From: Betaproteobacteria bacterium UBA7395
GTDB lineage: Bacteria; Pseudomonadota; Gammaproteobacteria; Burkholderiales; Rhodocyclaceae
Length of the DNA stretch: 6,295 nucleotides
Direction of reading: 5' to 3'
Assembly (NCBI GenBank): GCA_002470165.1
Contig: DKNF01000076.1
Coordinates: 1 to 6,295, forward strand
Position 1 is the stretch's first letter; each line of letters starts with the position of its first letter. The notes beneath the pieces were generated by a model, which saw only the letters and a list, made by a program, of their open reading frames with translations, had not been told where the DNA came from and ran no database searches. The position numbers and the translations under genes are program-made. Positions 1 through 6,073 of the stretch are shown here, piece after piece.

Positions 1-60
1 CGCATCCGCCAGATCGAAGCCAAGGCACTGCAGAAGATGCGTGGTTTGCTGGCCGCCTGA
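1..60 (+). CDS. rpoH: RNA polymerase sigma factor C-terminus, probably RpoH (partial, 5' end outside window)
   Basis: The first 60 bases read in frame as 19 codons ending in TGA. The peptide RIRQIEAKALQKMRGLLAA is the end of sigma region 4.2, the helix-turn-helix that contacts the -35 element; the RIRQIEAKAL block is typical of RpoD and RpoH. RpoD normally continues about 15-20 residues past this block, whereas this protein stops soon after it, as heat-shock sigma factors (sigma-32) do, so rpoH is the better call. RpoH directs core RNA polymerase to heat-shock promoters. It converges with the TatD-family gene, leaving only 9 bases between the two stop codons and no recognisable intrinsic terminator there. 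The assignment to the sigma-70 family is firm. RpoH versus another short sigma factor is an inference from the tail. Confidence 0.72.
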   Translation, partial: RIRQIEAKALQKMRGLLAA

Positions 61-69
61 TCGCGCAGC

Positions 70-840
70 CTAGCAAGCACCAAATACATCGCCGAACACC
101 GCCCGGGCATTCTCGTCGGCCCGGGCGACCAACGCCGGAACCGACACACCGCGTAGCGCTGCAATTTCCGCCGCGATGCGCGGCAACTCGCTCGGCGCAT
201 TGCGCCCCCGGCCGAGCCAGGCCGGCGGAATGTCCGGTGCATCGGTTTCCAGCACGATGCTGTCGTCGGCCAGGGTGGCCGCCAGTTCGCGGATGCGGCG
301 CGAACCCGAAAAAGTCGCTGCGCCGCCGAATCCCAGTTTGAAGCCCAGCTTGATGAAGGCGTCGGCTTGCTGCCGGCTGCCGTTGAACGCATGGGCGATG
401 CCACCGCGGACACCGATGCGGCGCAATTCATGCAGAACAGCATCGACGGCACGGCGGACATGCAGGATGACCGGCAGGTCGAATTCCCGCGCCAGCTTCA
501 ACTGAGCCACGAAAAGCTCGGTCTGCCGCGCCACGTCGCAGCCCGGCACGAAGAAATCCAGACCGATTTCACCGACGGCCACCGGCTGTTCGACTTCCAG
601 CCACTCGCGCAGCACGGCCAGATCCTGCGGCCCGGCCTGGTCCACATAAAGCGGGTGGATGCCGTAGGCCGCCACGCAACCGGGCAATCCGGCCAGGGCC
701 TGTTTCTGTGCAGGAAAAGCCGACACCGCGACACCCGGCACGACGATGCCGCTGACACCGGCGGCCCGGGCAGCGGCGTACACCGCGCCCCGGTCGGCGG
801 CGAATTCGGCCGCGTCCAGGTGGCAGTGAGTGTCAATCAT
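70..840 (-). CDS. yjjV: TatD-family metal-dependent hydrolase, YjjV type
   Basis: A 256-residue protein of the TatD amidohydrolase superfamily (TIM-barrel, divalent-metal phosphoesterase/DNase fold), probably cytoplasmic. The metal-site residues are all visible: H5 and H7 in MIDTHCHLD, E91 in VGEIGLDFF, H127 in PVILHVRRA, H150 in GIAHAFNGS and D200 in LETDAPDIPP. The segment FIKLGFKLGFGGAATF and the LETDAP motif resemble E. coli YjjV more than TatD or YcfH; this comparison is from memory. The reading frame stays open 85 codons upstream, but the conserved N-terminus MIDTHCHL fixes the start at 840. That ATG overlaps the dadA stop in the 4-base string ATGA and has only a weak upstream purine signal, so translation is probably coupled to dadA. 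The physiological substrate of YjjV proteins is not well defined; family members include 3'-5' DNases. Length is normal and no key residue is missing. Confidence 0.9.
   Translation of the reverse strand: MIDTHCHLDAAEFAADRGAVYAAARAAGVSGIVVPGVAVSAFPAQKQALAGLPGCVAAYGIHPLYVDQAGPQDLAVLREWLEVEQPVAVGEIGLDFFVPGCDVARQTELFVAQLKLAREFDLPVILHVRRAVDAVLHELRRIGVRGGIAHAFNGSRQQADAFIKLGFKLGFGGAATFSGSRRIRELAATLADDSIVLETDAPDIPPAWLGRGRNAPSELPRIAAEIAALRGVSVPALVARADENARAVFGDVFGAC
100..127. repeat. Perfect 9-bp inverted repeat near the tatD/rpoH convergent ends
   Basis: CGCCCGGGC (100-108) and GCCCGGGCG (119-127) are exact reverse complements around a 10-base loop. They lie inside the 3' part of the TatD-family gene and about 40 bases past the rpoH stop. 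No run of T follows on either strand, so it is not a standard intrinsic terminator. Each arm contains the self-palindromic GCCCGGGC, and the repeat encodes the peptide ARADENARA, so it may simply reflect two Ala-Arg-Ala codon runs. It could still fold in the 3' end of either transcript. Confidence 0.5.
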
Positions 841-2090
841 CCGCGCAGGAAAGGAAACTCCGGAGCCGGCCGGCGCCCGCCGACCAGATCGGCCAAGGCC
901 GCACCGGAACCGCAGGCCATGGTCCAACCCAGGGTACCGTGACCGGTGTTGAGCCACAGGTTGCTCAGGCGGCTGCGGCCGATGAGCGGCACATTCGACG
1001 GCGTCGCCGGGCGCAGGCCACACCAGAACGCCGGCTCGCCCTCGACCGCCAGCTTGGGGAAAAGCTGACGGGTACGATCGATCAGAGCCTGGCAACGCAC
1101 CGGGTCGACGCTCAGATCATAGCCGTTGAACTCGGCTGTTCCGGCCACGCGCAGACGGTTGCCGAGGCGCGAAAAGACCAGCTTTCGCTCGTCGTCGGTA
1201 ATGCTGACGCTCGGCGCATGGCTGTCGTCGGCCAGCGTCAGCGTCGCCGAATAGCCCTTGGCCGGATAGATCGGCAAGCCGATGCCGAGCGGGCGCAGCA
1301 ACAACGGCGAATAACTGCCCAGCGCCAGCACGTAGGCATCGGCGGTCAGCAGGGCGGGGCCAGTCGCTTCATTGACGACGACAGCGGCCACCTGGCCGCC
1401 GGCACTGGCGATACGCTCGACCTCGACGCCGTATCGGAAGGTCACGCCGGCCTGGCGCGCGCGCTCGGCCAGGGCCTGGGTAAAACGGTGGGCGTCGCCC
1501 GATTCGTCGCTGGCCGTGTAGTCGCCCCCAACCAGGATATCGGCCGCGCCGGCCAGCGCCGGTTCGATCGTCACGCAGGCAGCGGCGTCCAGCATCTCGC
1601 GCTCGAGACCGTGCCGCGCCATCAGCCGGGCGGCCGACATGGCCGCCGCCAGCTCGCCGCGGTCGGTATAAACATGCAGGATGCCGCGCTGCAACTGCTC
1701 ATAGTCGAGCGCCAGTTCCTCGCGCAAGGTCTGCAGCCGTCGCCGGCTGTCGAGCGCCAGCGCCAGGATCGCGGCGACATTGGCCTGTACGCGACCGGGC
1801 AGACATTCGCGCAGGAAACGCAGCCCCCATAGCCACTGCTGCGGGTCTGCCCGCCAGTGCCACAACAGCGGCGCATCTCGCCGCCCCAGCCATTTCAGCA
1901 AACGCGGCAGAACATGAGGATTGGCCCAGGGCTCGGCGTGGGAAACCGAAATCTGCCCGCCGTTGGCAAAGCTCGTTTCCAGGCCTGCGGCCGGCTGCCG
2001 GTCGACCACCGTGACTTCGTGACCGGCGGCCTGCAAGTACCAGGCACTGCAGGTTCCGACAACGCCAGCCCCCAGCACCAGGATTTTCAA
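837..2090 (-). CDS. dadA: D-amino acid dehydrogenase (FAD-dependent, DadA)
   Basis: A 417-residue flavoprotein of the DAO/DadA family. It oxidises D-amino acids, classically D-alanine to pyruvate plus ammonia, and passes electrons to the respiratory chain at the inner membrane. The N-terminal Rossmann motif GAGVVG (7-12) with acidic D30 ending the second strand binds the FAD ADP moiety. The DadA-like block ETSFANGGQIS lies at 38-48. The C-terminal LRPATPSNVPLIG (359-371) and NTGHGTLGWTMACGSG (from 381) form the second FAD-binding part. Length is close to E. coli DadA (about 430). The start is TTG at 2090, chosen because MKILVLGAGVVG begins directly there and a strong Shine-Dalgarno (2097-2106) lies 6 bases upstream; it overlaps the spoT stop as TTGA. 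No dadX alanine racemase is adjacent, unlike the enterobacterial dadAX operon, so substrate range (D-Ala or other D-amino acids) is open. Confidence 0.88.
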   Translation of the reverse strand: MKILVLGAGVVGTCSAWYLQAAGHEVTVVDRQPAAGLETSFANGGQISVSHAEPWANPHVLPRLLKWLGRRDAPLLWHWRADPQQWLWGLRFLRECLPGRVQANVAAILALALDSRRRLQTLREELALDYEQLQRGILHVYTDRGELAAAMSAARLMARHGLEREMLDAAACVTIEPALAGAADILVGGDYTASDESGDAHRFTQALAERARQAGVTFRYGVEVERIASAGGQVAAVVVNEATGPALLTADAYVLALGSYSPLLLRPLGIGLPIYPAKGYSATLTLADDSHAPSVSITDDERKLVFSRLGNRLRVAGTAEFNGYDLSVDPVRCQALIDRTRQLFPKLAVEGEPAFWCGLRPATPSNVPLIGRSRLSNLWLNTGHGTLGWTMACGSGAALADLVGGRRPAPEFPFLRG

Positions 2091-4237
2091 GCCTCGCCTC
2101 CCCTTTCACGGGCGATGCGGGTGACTTCCGGCAAATGGCGGATACCGCGCATGACGGCGGCCAGATGATTGCGGTTGGCGACCTGGATGGTGAAGTTCAG
2201 GGTCGTGAACAAGCGCTCGGGATCGGCTTCCATGGCGACGTGCTCGATATTCGAACCGGCCTCGGAAATGGCCGCCGCGACCTGTGCCAGCACGCCGCGC
2301 TTGTTCTTGACCTCGACCTTGATGCGCAACTCGAACAACTTGCCCTCTTCCGGCTCCCATTCGACGTCGATCCACTTCTGCGGTTCGCTCGAACGCGATT
2401 TGCGGATCACCGGACAGTCGTGGGTGTGGATGACCATGCCGCTGCCCTTGCGGATCGAACCGATGATCGGGTCGCCGGGAATCGGCTGGCAACAGGGCGC
2501 CAACTGGATGGCCATGCCTTCGTTGCCGTGGATGGCCAGCGTCAGGCCGCCGGGCACAGCCGCCGCCATGTCCTCGCGCGCCAGCAGGCGACGGGCAACC
2601 ACCGACGGCAGGCGCTTGCCCAGACCGATGTCGGCATAGACCTCGTCCAGCGAATTCTGGCCGCTGGCCTTGACCAGCGAATCCCAGGCCGTCGCCGGAA
2701 TCGAGATCGGCACCACGCCCAGCGACAGCAACTCCTGGCGCAACAGACGCTCGCCCAGCCGCGCCGACTCCTCGTTCTGCGTCGTGCGCAGGAAATGGCG
2801 GATCTTGCTGCGCGCCCGACCGGTCTTGACGTAACTCAGCCACACCGGATTCGGCGTCGCATCCGGCGCGGTGATGATCTCGACCAGATCGCCGTTCTTC
2901 AGCTCGGTACGCAGCGGCGCCAGTTCATGATTGATGCGCGCCGCCGAACAGTGATTGCCGACGTCGGTATGCACCGCGTAGGCAAAATCGACGACGGTGG
3001 CGCCTTGCGGCAGCGCCATGATCTTGCCCTTGGGCGTGAAGATATAGACCTCGTCGGGGAACAGGTCGATCTTGACGTCCTCGAAGAACTCGGCGGAATT
3101 GCCCGACTGGGACTCAAGCAGCGACTGCAGCCACTTGTGGGTCTTGATCTGCAACTCGGCGCTGCTCTCGTTGCCATCCTTGTACAACCAGTGCGAGGCA
3201 ACGCCGTCCTGGGCGACATGGTGCATGTCGCGGGTGCGAATCTGAACTTCCACCGGCGTCCCGTAGGGACCGATCAGCGTCGTGTGCAGCGACTGGTAAC
3301 CGTTGGCCTTGGGAATCGCGATGTAGTCCTTGAACTTGCCGGGCACCGGCTTGAACAGGCTGTGCAGGGCGCCCAAGGCGAGATAGCAGCTGGGCACGTT
3401 ATCGACCACCACGCGGAAACCGTAGATGTCGAGCACCTGCGAGAAGGACAGTTGCTTGTCCTTCATCTTGCGGAAAATCGAGTACAGGCTCTTTTCCCGG
3501 CCGAACACTTCGGCGGTCAGCCCGGCATGCGCCAGCTTGTCGCAGATGCCTTCCTGAATGCGCGCCAGCAGTTCCTTGCGATTGCCCTTGGCAATGCGCA
3601 GCGCCTTGGCCAGCACCTCGGCCCGATGCGGGTAGATCAGGCGGAAGGAGGTGTCCTGCAACTCCCGGTAAAGCTTGTTCAGCCCCAGGCGCAAAGCAAT
3701 CGGCGCGTAGATTTCCAGGGTTTCGCGAGCGATGCGAATGCGCTTGTCGGCGCGCATCGCCGACATCGTCTGGATGTTGTGGTGCCGGTCGGCCAGCTTG
3801 ATCAGCACGACGCGCAGGTCGCGCGCCATGGCCATCAACATCTTGCGGAAATTCTCGGCCTGCGCTTCCTGATAGGAAGCAAACTCCATCTTGTCGAGCT
3901 TGGACAGGCCATCGACCAGATCGGCAACTTCCCTGCCGAACTTCTCCGTCAGTTCCTGCTTGGTCGCCCCGGTGTCCTCCATCGTGTCGTGCAGCAAGGC
4001 AGCACAGATCGCGTCGGCGTCCATGCACCATTCGACGACAGCGCCGGCAACGGCAAGCGGATGGGTGATGTAGGGCTCGCCTGACATGCGCTTCTGGTGC
4101 GCATGCGCCTTGGCGGCGAAGGCGTACGCCGACTTGATGCGTTCGACATCAGCCGGCGGGAGGTAATCGAGGCTATCGAGGAAGACGCGGTAGGCGTCTT
4201 CCTGGTAATCGGGCGGAAGCGTGGGCGCAGGCTCCAT
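2087..4237 (-). CDS. spoT: Bifunctional (p)ppGpp synthetase/hydrolase SpoT
   Basis: A 716-residue long RelA/SpoT homologue. It controls the stringent response by adding ATP pyrophosphate to GDP/GTP and by hydrolysing (p)ppGpp. The N-terminal HD hydrolase is intact: H59 in ITHP, H83-D84 with E87-D88 in LLHDTMED, and D150/N154 in LADRHHN. The synthetase domain (about 220-355) carries GREKSLYSIFRKM, D270 in LDIYGFR, GYQSLHT and E330 in VEVQIRT, so both activities look possible. TGS spans about 396-457 (VYIFTPKGKIMALP), followed by a helical region, a conserved-Cys segment with C582-C583 and HTHDCPV, and a C-terminal ACT domain (about 634-712). The active HD motif separates it from RelA, whose HD is degenerate. 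Two synthetase positions differ from the usual text: KFKD at 301-304 for RxKD, and Q343 for Glu in AExGVAxHW. ATG at 4237 has a modest GGTGAAG 4 bases upstream; rpoZ ends 22 bases before. Whether a separate relA exists is not visible here. Confidence 0.95.
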   Translation of the reverse strand: MEPAPTLPPDYQEDAYRVFLDSLDYLPPADVERIKSAYAFAAKAHAHQKRMSGEPYITHPLAVAGAVVEWCMDADAICAALLHDTMEDTGATKQELTEKFGREVADLVDGLSKLDKMEFASYQEAQAENFRKMLMAMARDLRVVLIKLADRHHNIQTMSAMRADKRIRIARETLEIYAPIALRLGLNKLYRELQDTSFRLIYPHRAEVLAKALRIAKGNRKELLARIQEGICDKLAHAGLTAEVFGREKSLYSIFRKMKDKQLSFSQVLDIYGFRVVVDNVPSCYLALGALHSLFKPVPGKFKDYIAIPKANGYQSLHTTLIGPYGTPVEVQIRTRDMHHVAQDGVASHWLYKDGNESSAELQIKTHKWLQSLLESQSGNSAEFFEDVKIDLFPDEVYIFTPKGKIMALPQGATVVDFAYAVHTDVGNHCSAARINHELAPLRTELKNGDLVEIITAPDATPNPVWLSYVKTGRARSKIRHFLRTTQNEESARLGERLLRQELLSLGVVPISIPATAWDSLVKASGQNSLDEVYADIGLGKRLPSVVARRLLAREDMAAAVPGGLTLAIHGNEGMAIQLAPCCQPIPGDPIIGSIRKGSGMVIHTHDCPVIRKSRSSEPQKWIDVEWEPEEGKLFELRIKVEVKNKRGVLAQVAAAISEAGSNIEHVAMEADPERLFTTLNFTIQVANRNHLAAVMRGIRHLPEVTRIARERGGEA
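2097..2106 (-). promoter_or_regulatory. Strong ribosome binding site for dadA
   Basis: On the minus strand AAAGGGGAGG lies 6 bases before the TTG at 2090. It sits within the last codons of spoT (ending RERGGEA). It supports the TTG as a real start rather than a later ATG and suggests direct initiation as well as coupling to spoT. Confidence 0.65.
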
Positions 4238-4259
4238 CAGGCTTCACCGCCCCGGACGA

Positions 4260-4466
4260 TCAGGCTTGGCCGCGATTGAGGACTTCCACGCCGACCTTGC
4301 CCAGCGCCATTTCGCGCAAGGCGATGACGGTCGGCTTGTCCTTGTCGACCTCGACCAGCGGCGTCGCGCCGTTGGCGATCTGGCGAGCGCGATGGGCGGC
4401 GGCCAGGGTCATCTGGAAACGGTTCGGAATCCTCTTCAGGCAATCATCGACGGTAACGCGAGCCAT
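4260..4466 (-). CDS. rpoZ: RNA polymerase omega subunit
   Basis: A 68-residue protein beginning [19 protein letters not shown] and containing [12 protein letters not shown] and [15 protein letters not shown], which match the conserved core of bacterial omega. Omega chaperones the beta-prime subunit in core RNA polymerase, and in Proteobacteria it forms part of ppGpp binding site 1 with beta-prime. The protein is shorter than E. coli omega (91 residues) because it lacks the variable C-terminal tail, which I recall as common in betaproteobacteria. The ATG at 4466 is preceded by AGAGG (4474-4478) with a 7-base spacer. It sits 22 bases after gmk and 22 before spoT, the classic gmk-rpoZ-spoT arrangement, which couples a ppGpp-sensing subunit with the ppGpp enzyme. 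A different frame covering bases 4237-4443 is an out-of-frame shadow. Confidence 0.95.
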   Translation of the reverse strand: MARVTVDDCLKRIPNRFQMTLAAAHRARQIANGATPLVEVDKDKPTVIALREMALGKVGVEVLNRGQA

Positions 4467-4473
4467 GGTCTAA

Positions 4474-4478
4474 CCTCT
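4474..4478 (-). promoter_or_regulatory. Ribosome binding site of rpoZ
   Basis: AGAGG lies 7 bases before the rpoZ ATG, in the 22-base gap after gmk. The gap is AT-rich compared with its surroundings, but I could not assemble a convincing internal promoter from it. Confidence 0.5.
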
Positions 4479-4488
4479 ATTCAATTTT

Positions 4489-5097
4489 TCAAAGCAAACG
4501 GGAAAACAACGCGGGATGCTGCAGACGCTGCTTGCCCGGACTCAGGCGCGAACTGCGCACGATGGCACGCAAATCCTGCAAGGCCTGATCCAGTTGGTCG
4601 TTAATGATAGCATAGTCGAACTCCCCGACATGGCGCATCTCCGCTTCTGCCGCGGCAAGACGACGCTCGATGACGTCCTGCGCATCGGTGCCGCGCCCAG
4701 TCAGCCGCCGGCTCAGTTCGTCCATCGACGGCGGCAGGATGAAGATGCCGATCGCCGCCGGGAACAGCTTCCTGACCTGCTGCGCGCCCTGCCAGTCGAT
4801 CTCGAGCAGCACGTCGTGACCGGCTGCCAACTGGTCGCCGATCCATTTCTTCGAGGTGCCGTAGAAGTTGCCGTGCACCTCCGCCCACTCCAGAAACTCG
4901 TCGCCGGCGATCATGCTGCGGAAGCGGTCGACGCTGACGAAGTGATATTCCCGCCCATCCTGCTCGCCCGGCCGCGGCGCGCGCGTGGTGAAGGAAATCG
5001 ACAGATGGACACTGGTTTCCTCGGCCAGCAGCATGCGCACCAGCGTGGTCTTGCCGGCACCGGACGGCGCCGCGACGACATAGAGATTCCCGGACAT
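4489..5097 (-). CDS. gmk: Guanylate kinase
   Basis: A 202-residue cytoplasmic guanylate kinase, catalysing ATP + GMP to ADP + GDP, essential for GTP/dGTP supply and for GMP recycling. The Walker A loop is APSGAGKTT (10-18). The GMP-binding region is SISFTTRAPRPGEQDGREYHF (33-53) with R39 and R42, then FLEWAEVHGNFYGTS (68-82). The adenine-side core LEIDWQGAQQVRK lies at 98-110, and the lid region at 126-148 holds RRLTGRGTDAQDVIERR. Length agrees with bacterial Gmk (about 205). The frame allows an upstream TTG at 5124 that would overlap yicC. ATG at 5097 is preferred because MSGNLYVVAAPSG matches the family N-terminus and an AGGAGA ribosome site lies 9 bases upstream. It lies 19 bases after yicC. 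By making GDP it feeds substrate to the downstream SpoT. Confidence 0.95.
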   Translation of the reverse strand: MSGNLYVVAAPSGAGKTTLVRMLLAEETSVHLSISFTTRAPRPGEQDGREYHFVSVDRFRSMIAGDEFLEWAEVHGNFYGTSKKWIGDQLAAGHDVLLEIDWQGAQQVRKLFPAAIGIFILPPSMDELSRRLTGRGTDAQDVIERRLAAAEAEMRHVGEFDYAIINDQLDQALQDLRAIVRSSRLSPGKQRLQHPALFSRLL

Positions 5098-5106
5098 GGT
5101 CAGTAG

Positions 5107-5112
5107 TCTCCT
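5107..5112 (-). promoter_or_regulatory. Ribosome binding site deciding the gmk start
   Basis: AGGAGA on the minus strand lies 9 bases before the ATG at 5097, between the yicC stop and gmk. It favours the MSGNLYVV start over the in-frame TTG at 5124, which would place this signal inside the coding region. Confidence 0.6.
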
Positions 5113-5116
5113 GGCG

Positions 5117-5983
5117 TCATTCAAGGTTTTGAATCTGTTCGCGCATCTGCTCGATCAGCAGCTTGAGCTCCATCGCCGCCTGCGAGACTTCGGTGATGGC
5201 GGATTTGGAGGCCAGCGTATTGGCTTCGCGATTGAGTTCCTGCATCAGGAAATCAAGGCGCTTGCCGCAGGCGCCACCAGCCTTGAGCACCCGCTCGACC
5301 TCGTCGAGGTGGGTGGTCAGCCGGGACAGTTCCTCGGCCACGTCGATGCGCGTGGCAAACACGGCAACTTCCTGCAGGATGCGGTCGTCGCTCGCATTGC
5401 CCAGCGCCTCGAGCAGGCGCTGGCGCAGCTTCTCGGTAAACAACGCCTGCGCCTCCGGAATGCGCGGCGCAACATCGCCGACGATCCGGCGCATGGCGCC
5501 GACCCGGTCGACGATCGTCTGCGCCAGCTTGGCGCCCTCGCGCCCGCGGCTTGCCGTGAATTCGTCGAGCACCTCGTTGGCCAGCGCGAGCACCACCGGC
5601 CCCAGGGCGGCAAAGTCCACGCCCTGCTCGCCGAACATGCCCGGCCAGCGCAAGGCTTCGTTGACCGACAGCGGCGCCGCATCCGGCAACCGGCTGCGGA
5701 CCTGGGCACCCAGCGCGCTCAAGGCATCGAGCAAATCGGTATTGATCTGCAACTGCTCGCCGCGGGCGGCGGTGGCGTTGAAATTCAGGCGGCACTCGAC
5801 CTTGCCCCGGTTCAGTCGCTTGGCGAGCAGCTCGCGCAACGGCATTTCCATCGCGCGCAGGTCTTCGGCAACGCGAAAATGAAAATCGAGATAGCGGGAA
5901 TTGACGCTTTTTATTTCCAATTGCAGCGTTCCGCGCTCAAGATCGCGGGTTTTCACTGCATATCCGGTCATGCTGCAAATCAT
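5117..5983 (-). CDS. yicC: YicC-family endoribonuclease
   Basis: A 288-residue protein of the YicC/YloC family, recently described as endoribonucleases linked to RNA and small-RNA turnover. The N-terminal YicC-like domain begins MICSMTGYA and contains LEIKSVNSRYLDFHFRV (about 22-38). The C-terminal DUF1732 domain carries the signature GKRLDFLMQELNREANTLASKS (240-261) and ends in IEQMREQIQNLE, almost as in E. coli YicC (287 residues). The frame is open 33 codons further upstream, but that extension is Arg/Cys-rich and unlike the family. The start at 5983 has GGAGAG (5993-5998) 9 bases upstream and matches the MIxSMT N-terminus of relatives; ATG at 5971 is a less likely alternative. It is the first gene of the minus-strand run. 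The helical segment 160-235 is rich in charged residues, consistent with the oligomeric helical arm known for the family. Confidence 0.92.
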   Translation of the reverse strand: MICSMTGYAVKTRDLERGTLQLEIKSVNSRYLDFHFRVAEDLRAMEMPLRELLAKRLNRGKVECRLNFNATAARGEQLQINTDLLDALSALGAQVRSRLPDAAPLSVNEALRWPGMFGEQGVDFAALGPVVLALANEVLDEFTASRGREGAKLAQTIVDRVGAMRRIVGDVAPRIPEAQALFTEKLRQRLLEALGNASDDRILQEVAVFATRIDVAEELSRLTTHLDEVERVLKAGGACGKRLDFLMQELNREANTLASKSAITEVSQAAMELKLLIEQMREQIQNLE

Positions 5984-5992
5984 CGGGGCTTG

Positions 5993-5998
5993 CTCTCC
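5993..5998 (-). promoter_or_regulatory. Ribosome binding site deciding the yicC start
   Basis: GGAGAG on the minus strand lies 9 bases before the ATG at 5983, supporting MICSMTGYA as the N-terminus over the internal ATG at 5971 and over the longer open frame. Confidence 0.55.
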
Positions 5999-6001
5999 AG
6001 C

Positions 6002-6030
6002 TTTACAGGTCGGACAACACGCCCGACAAT
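6002..6030 (+). promoter_or_regulatory. Candidate sigma-70 promoter for the kinase gene
   Basis: TTTACA at 6002-6007 (5 of 6 to the -35 consensus) and GACAAT at 6025-6030 (4 of 6 to the -10 consensus) are separated by 17 bases. Transcription would begin near 6037, giving a leader of about 25 bases before the ATG at 6062. This is a pattern match by eye only, in a short AT-richer patch of a GC-rich region. Confidence 0.35.
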
Positions 6031-6035
6031 GCCTG
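6006..6035. repeat. Imperfect inverted and direct repeats in the divergent intergenic region
   Basis: CAGG-TCGG (6006-6013) faces CCGA (6023-6026) and CCTG (6032-6035), an interrupted dyad. In addition CGGACAA (6011-6017) recurs as CCGACAA (6023-6029), 12 bases apart. Both overlap the candidate promoter elements, so this could be an operator, but the matches are short. Confidence 0.3.
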
Positions 6036-6043
6036 TCGATTGC

Positions 6044-6073
6044 ATCATAACCGCGAGATCGATGGCGCAACAA
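6044..6073 (-). promoter_or_regulatory. Candidate sigma-70 promoter for the yicC operon
   Basis: On the minus strand TATGAT (6049-6044, 5 of 6 to the -10 consensus) is preceded, 18 bases away, by a weak TTGTTG (6073-6068, 3 of 6). The start would fall near 6037, leaving a leader of about 53 bases before yicC. The -35 would lie inside the first codons of the divergent kinase gene. A rival is TTGTCG (6029-6024) with TGTAAA (6007-6002) and a 16-base spacer, but its start site would run into the yicC ribosome site. Neither is proven. Confidence 0.3.

Noticed and set aside
841..1095. 85-codon N-terminal extension of the TatD-family protein
   Set aside because: It runs through the dadA coding sequence in another frame and lacks family similarity; the conserved MIDTHCHL begins at 840.
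1750..1775. Short GCCAGC repeats in dadA
   Set aside because: They encode the Ala/Leu-rich helix AILALALDS and are explained by codon preference.
939..1832. 297-codon + strand open frame opposite dadA
   Set aside because: Same shadow effect; low-complexity Arg/Gln/Ala-rich translation with no family resemblance, while dadA motifs are intact on the other strand.
2135..4084. 649-codon open frame on the + strand opposite spoT
   Set aside because: Antisense shadow of a high-GC gene: composition is rich in Arg, Gln, His, Asp and Leu, no domain is recognisable, and the opposite strand encodes an unambiguous full-length SpoT.
4467..4520. Possible internal promoter before rpoZ in an AT-rich patch
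   Set aside because: No -35/-10 pair with acceptable matches and spacing could be found; the best combinations matched three or fewer bases per box.
5163..5882. 239-codon + strand open frame opposite yicC
   Set aside because: Ser/Arg-rich antisense translation; YicC is clear on the minus strand.
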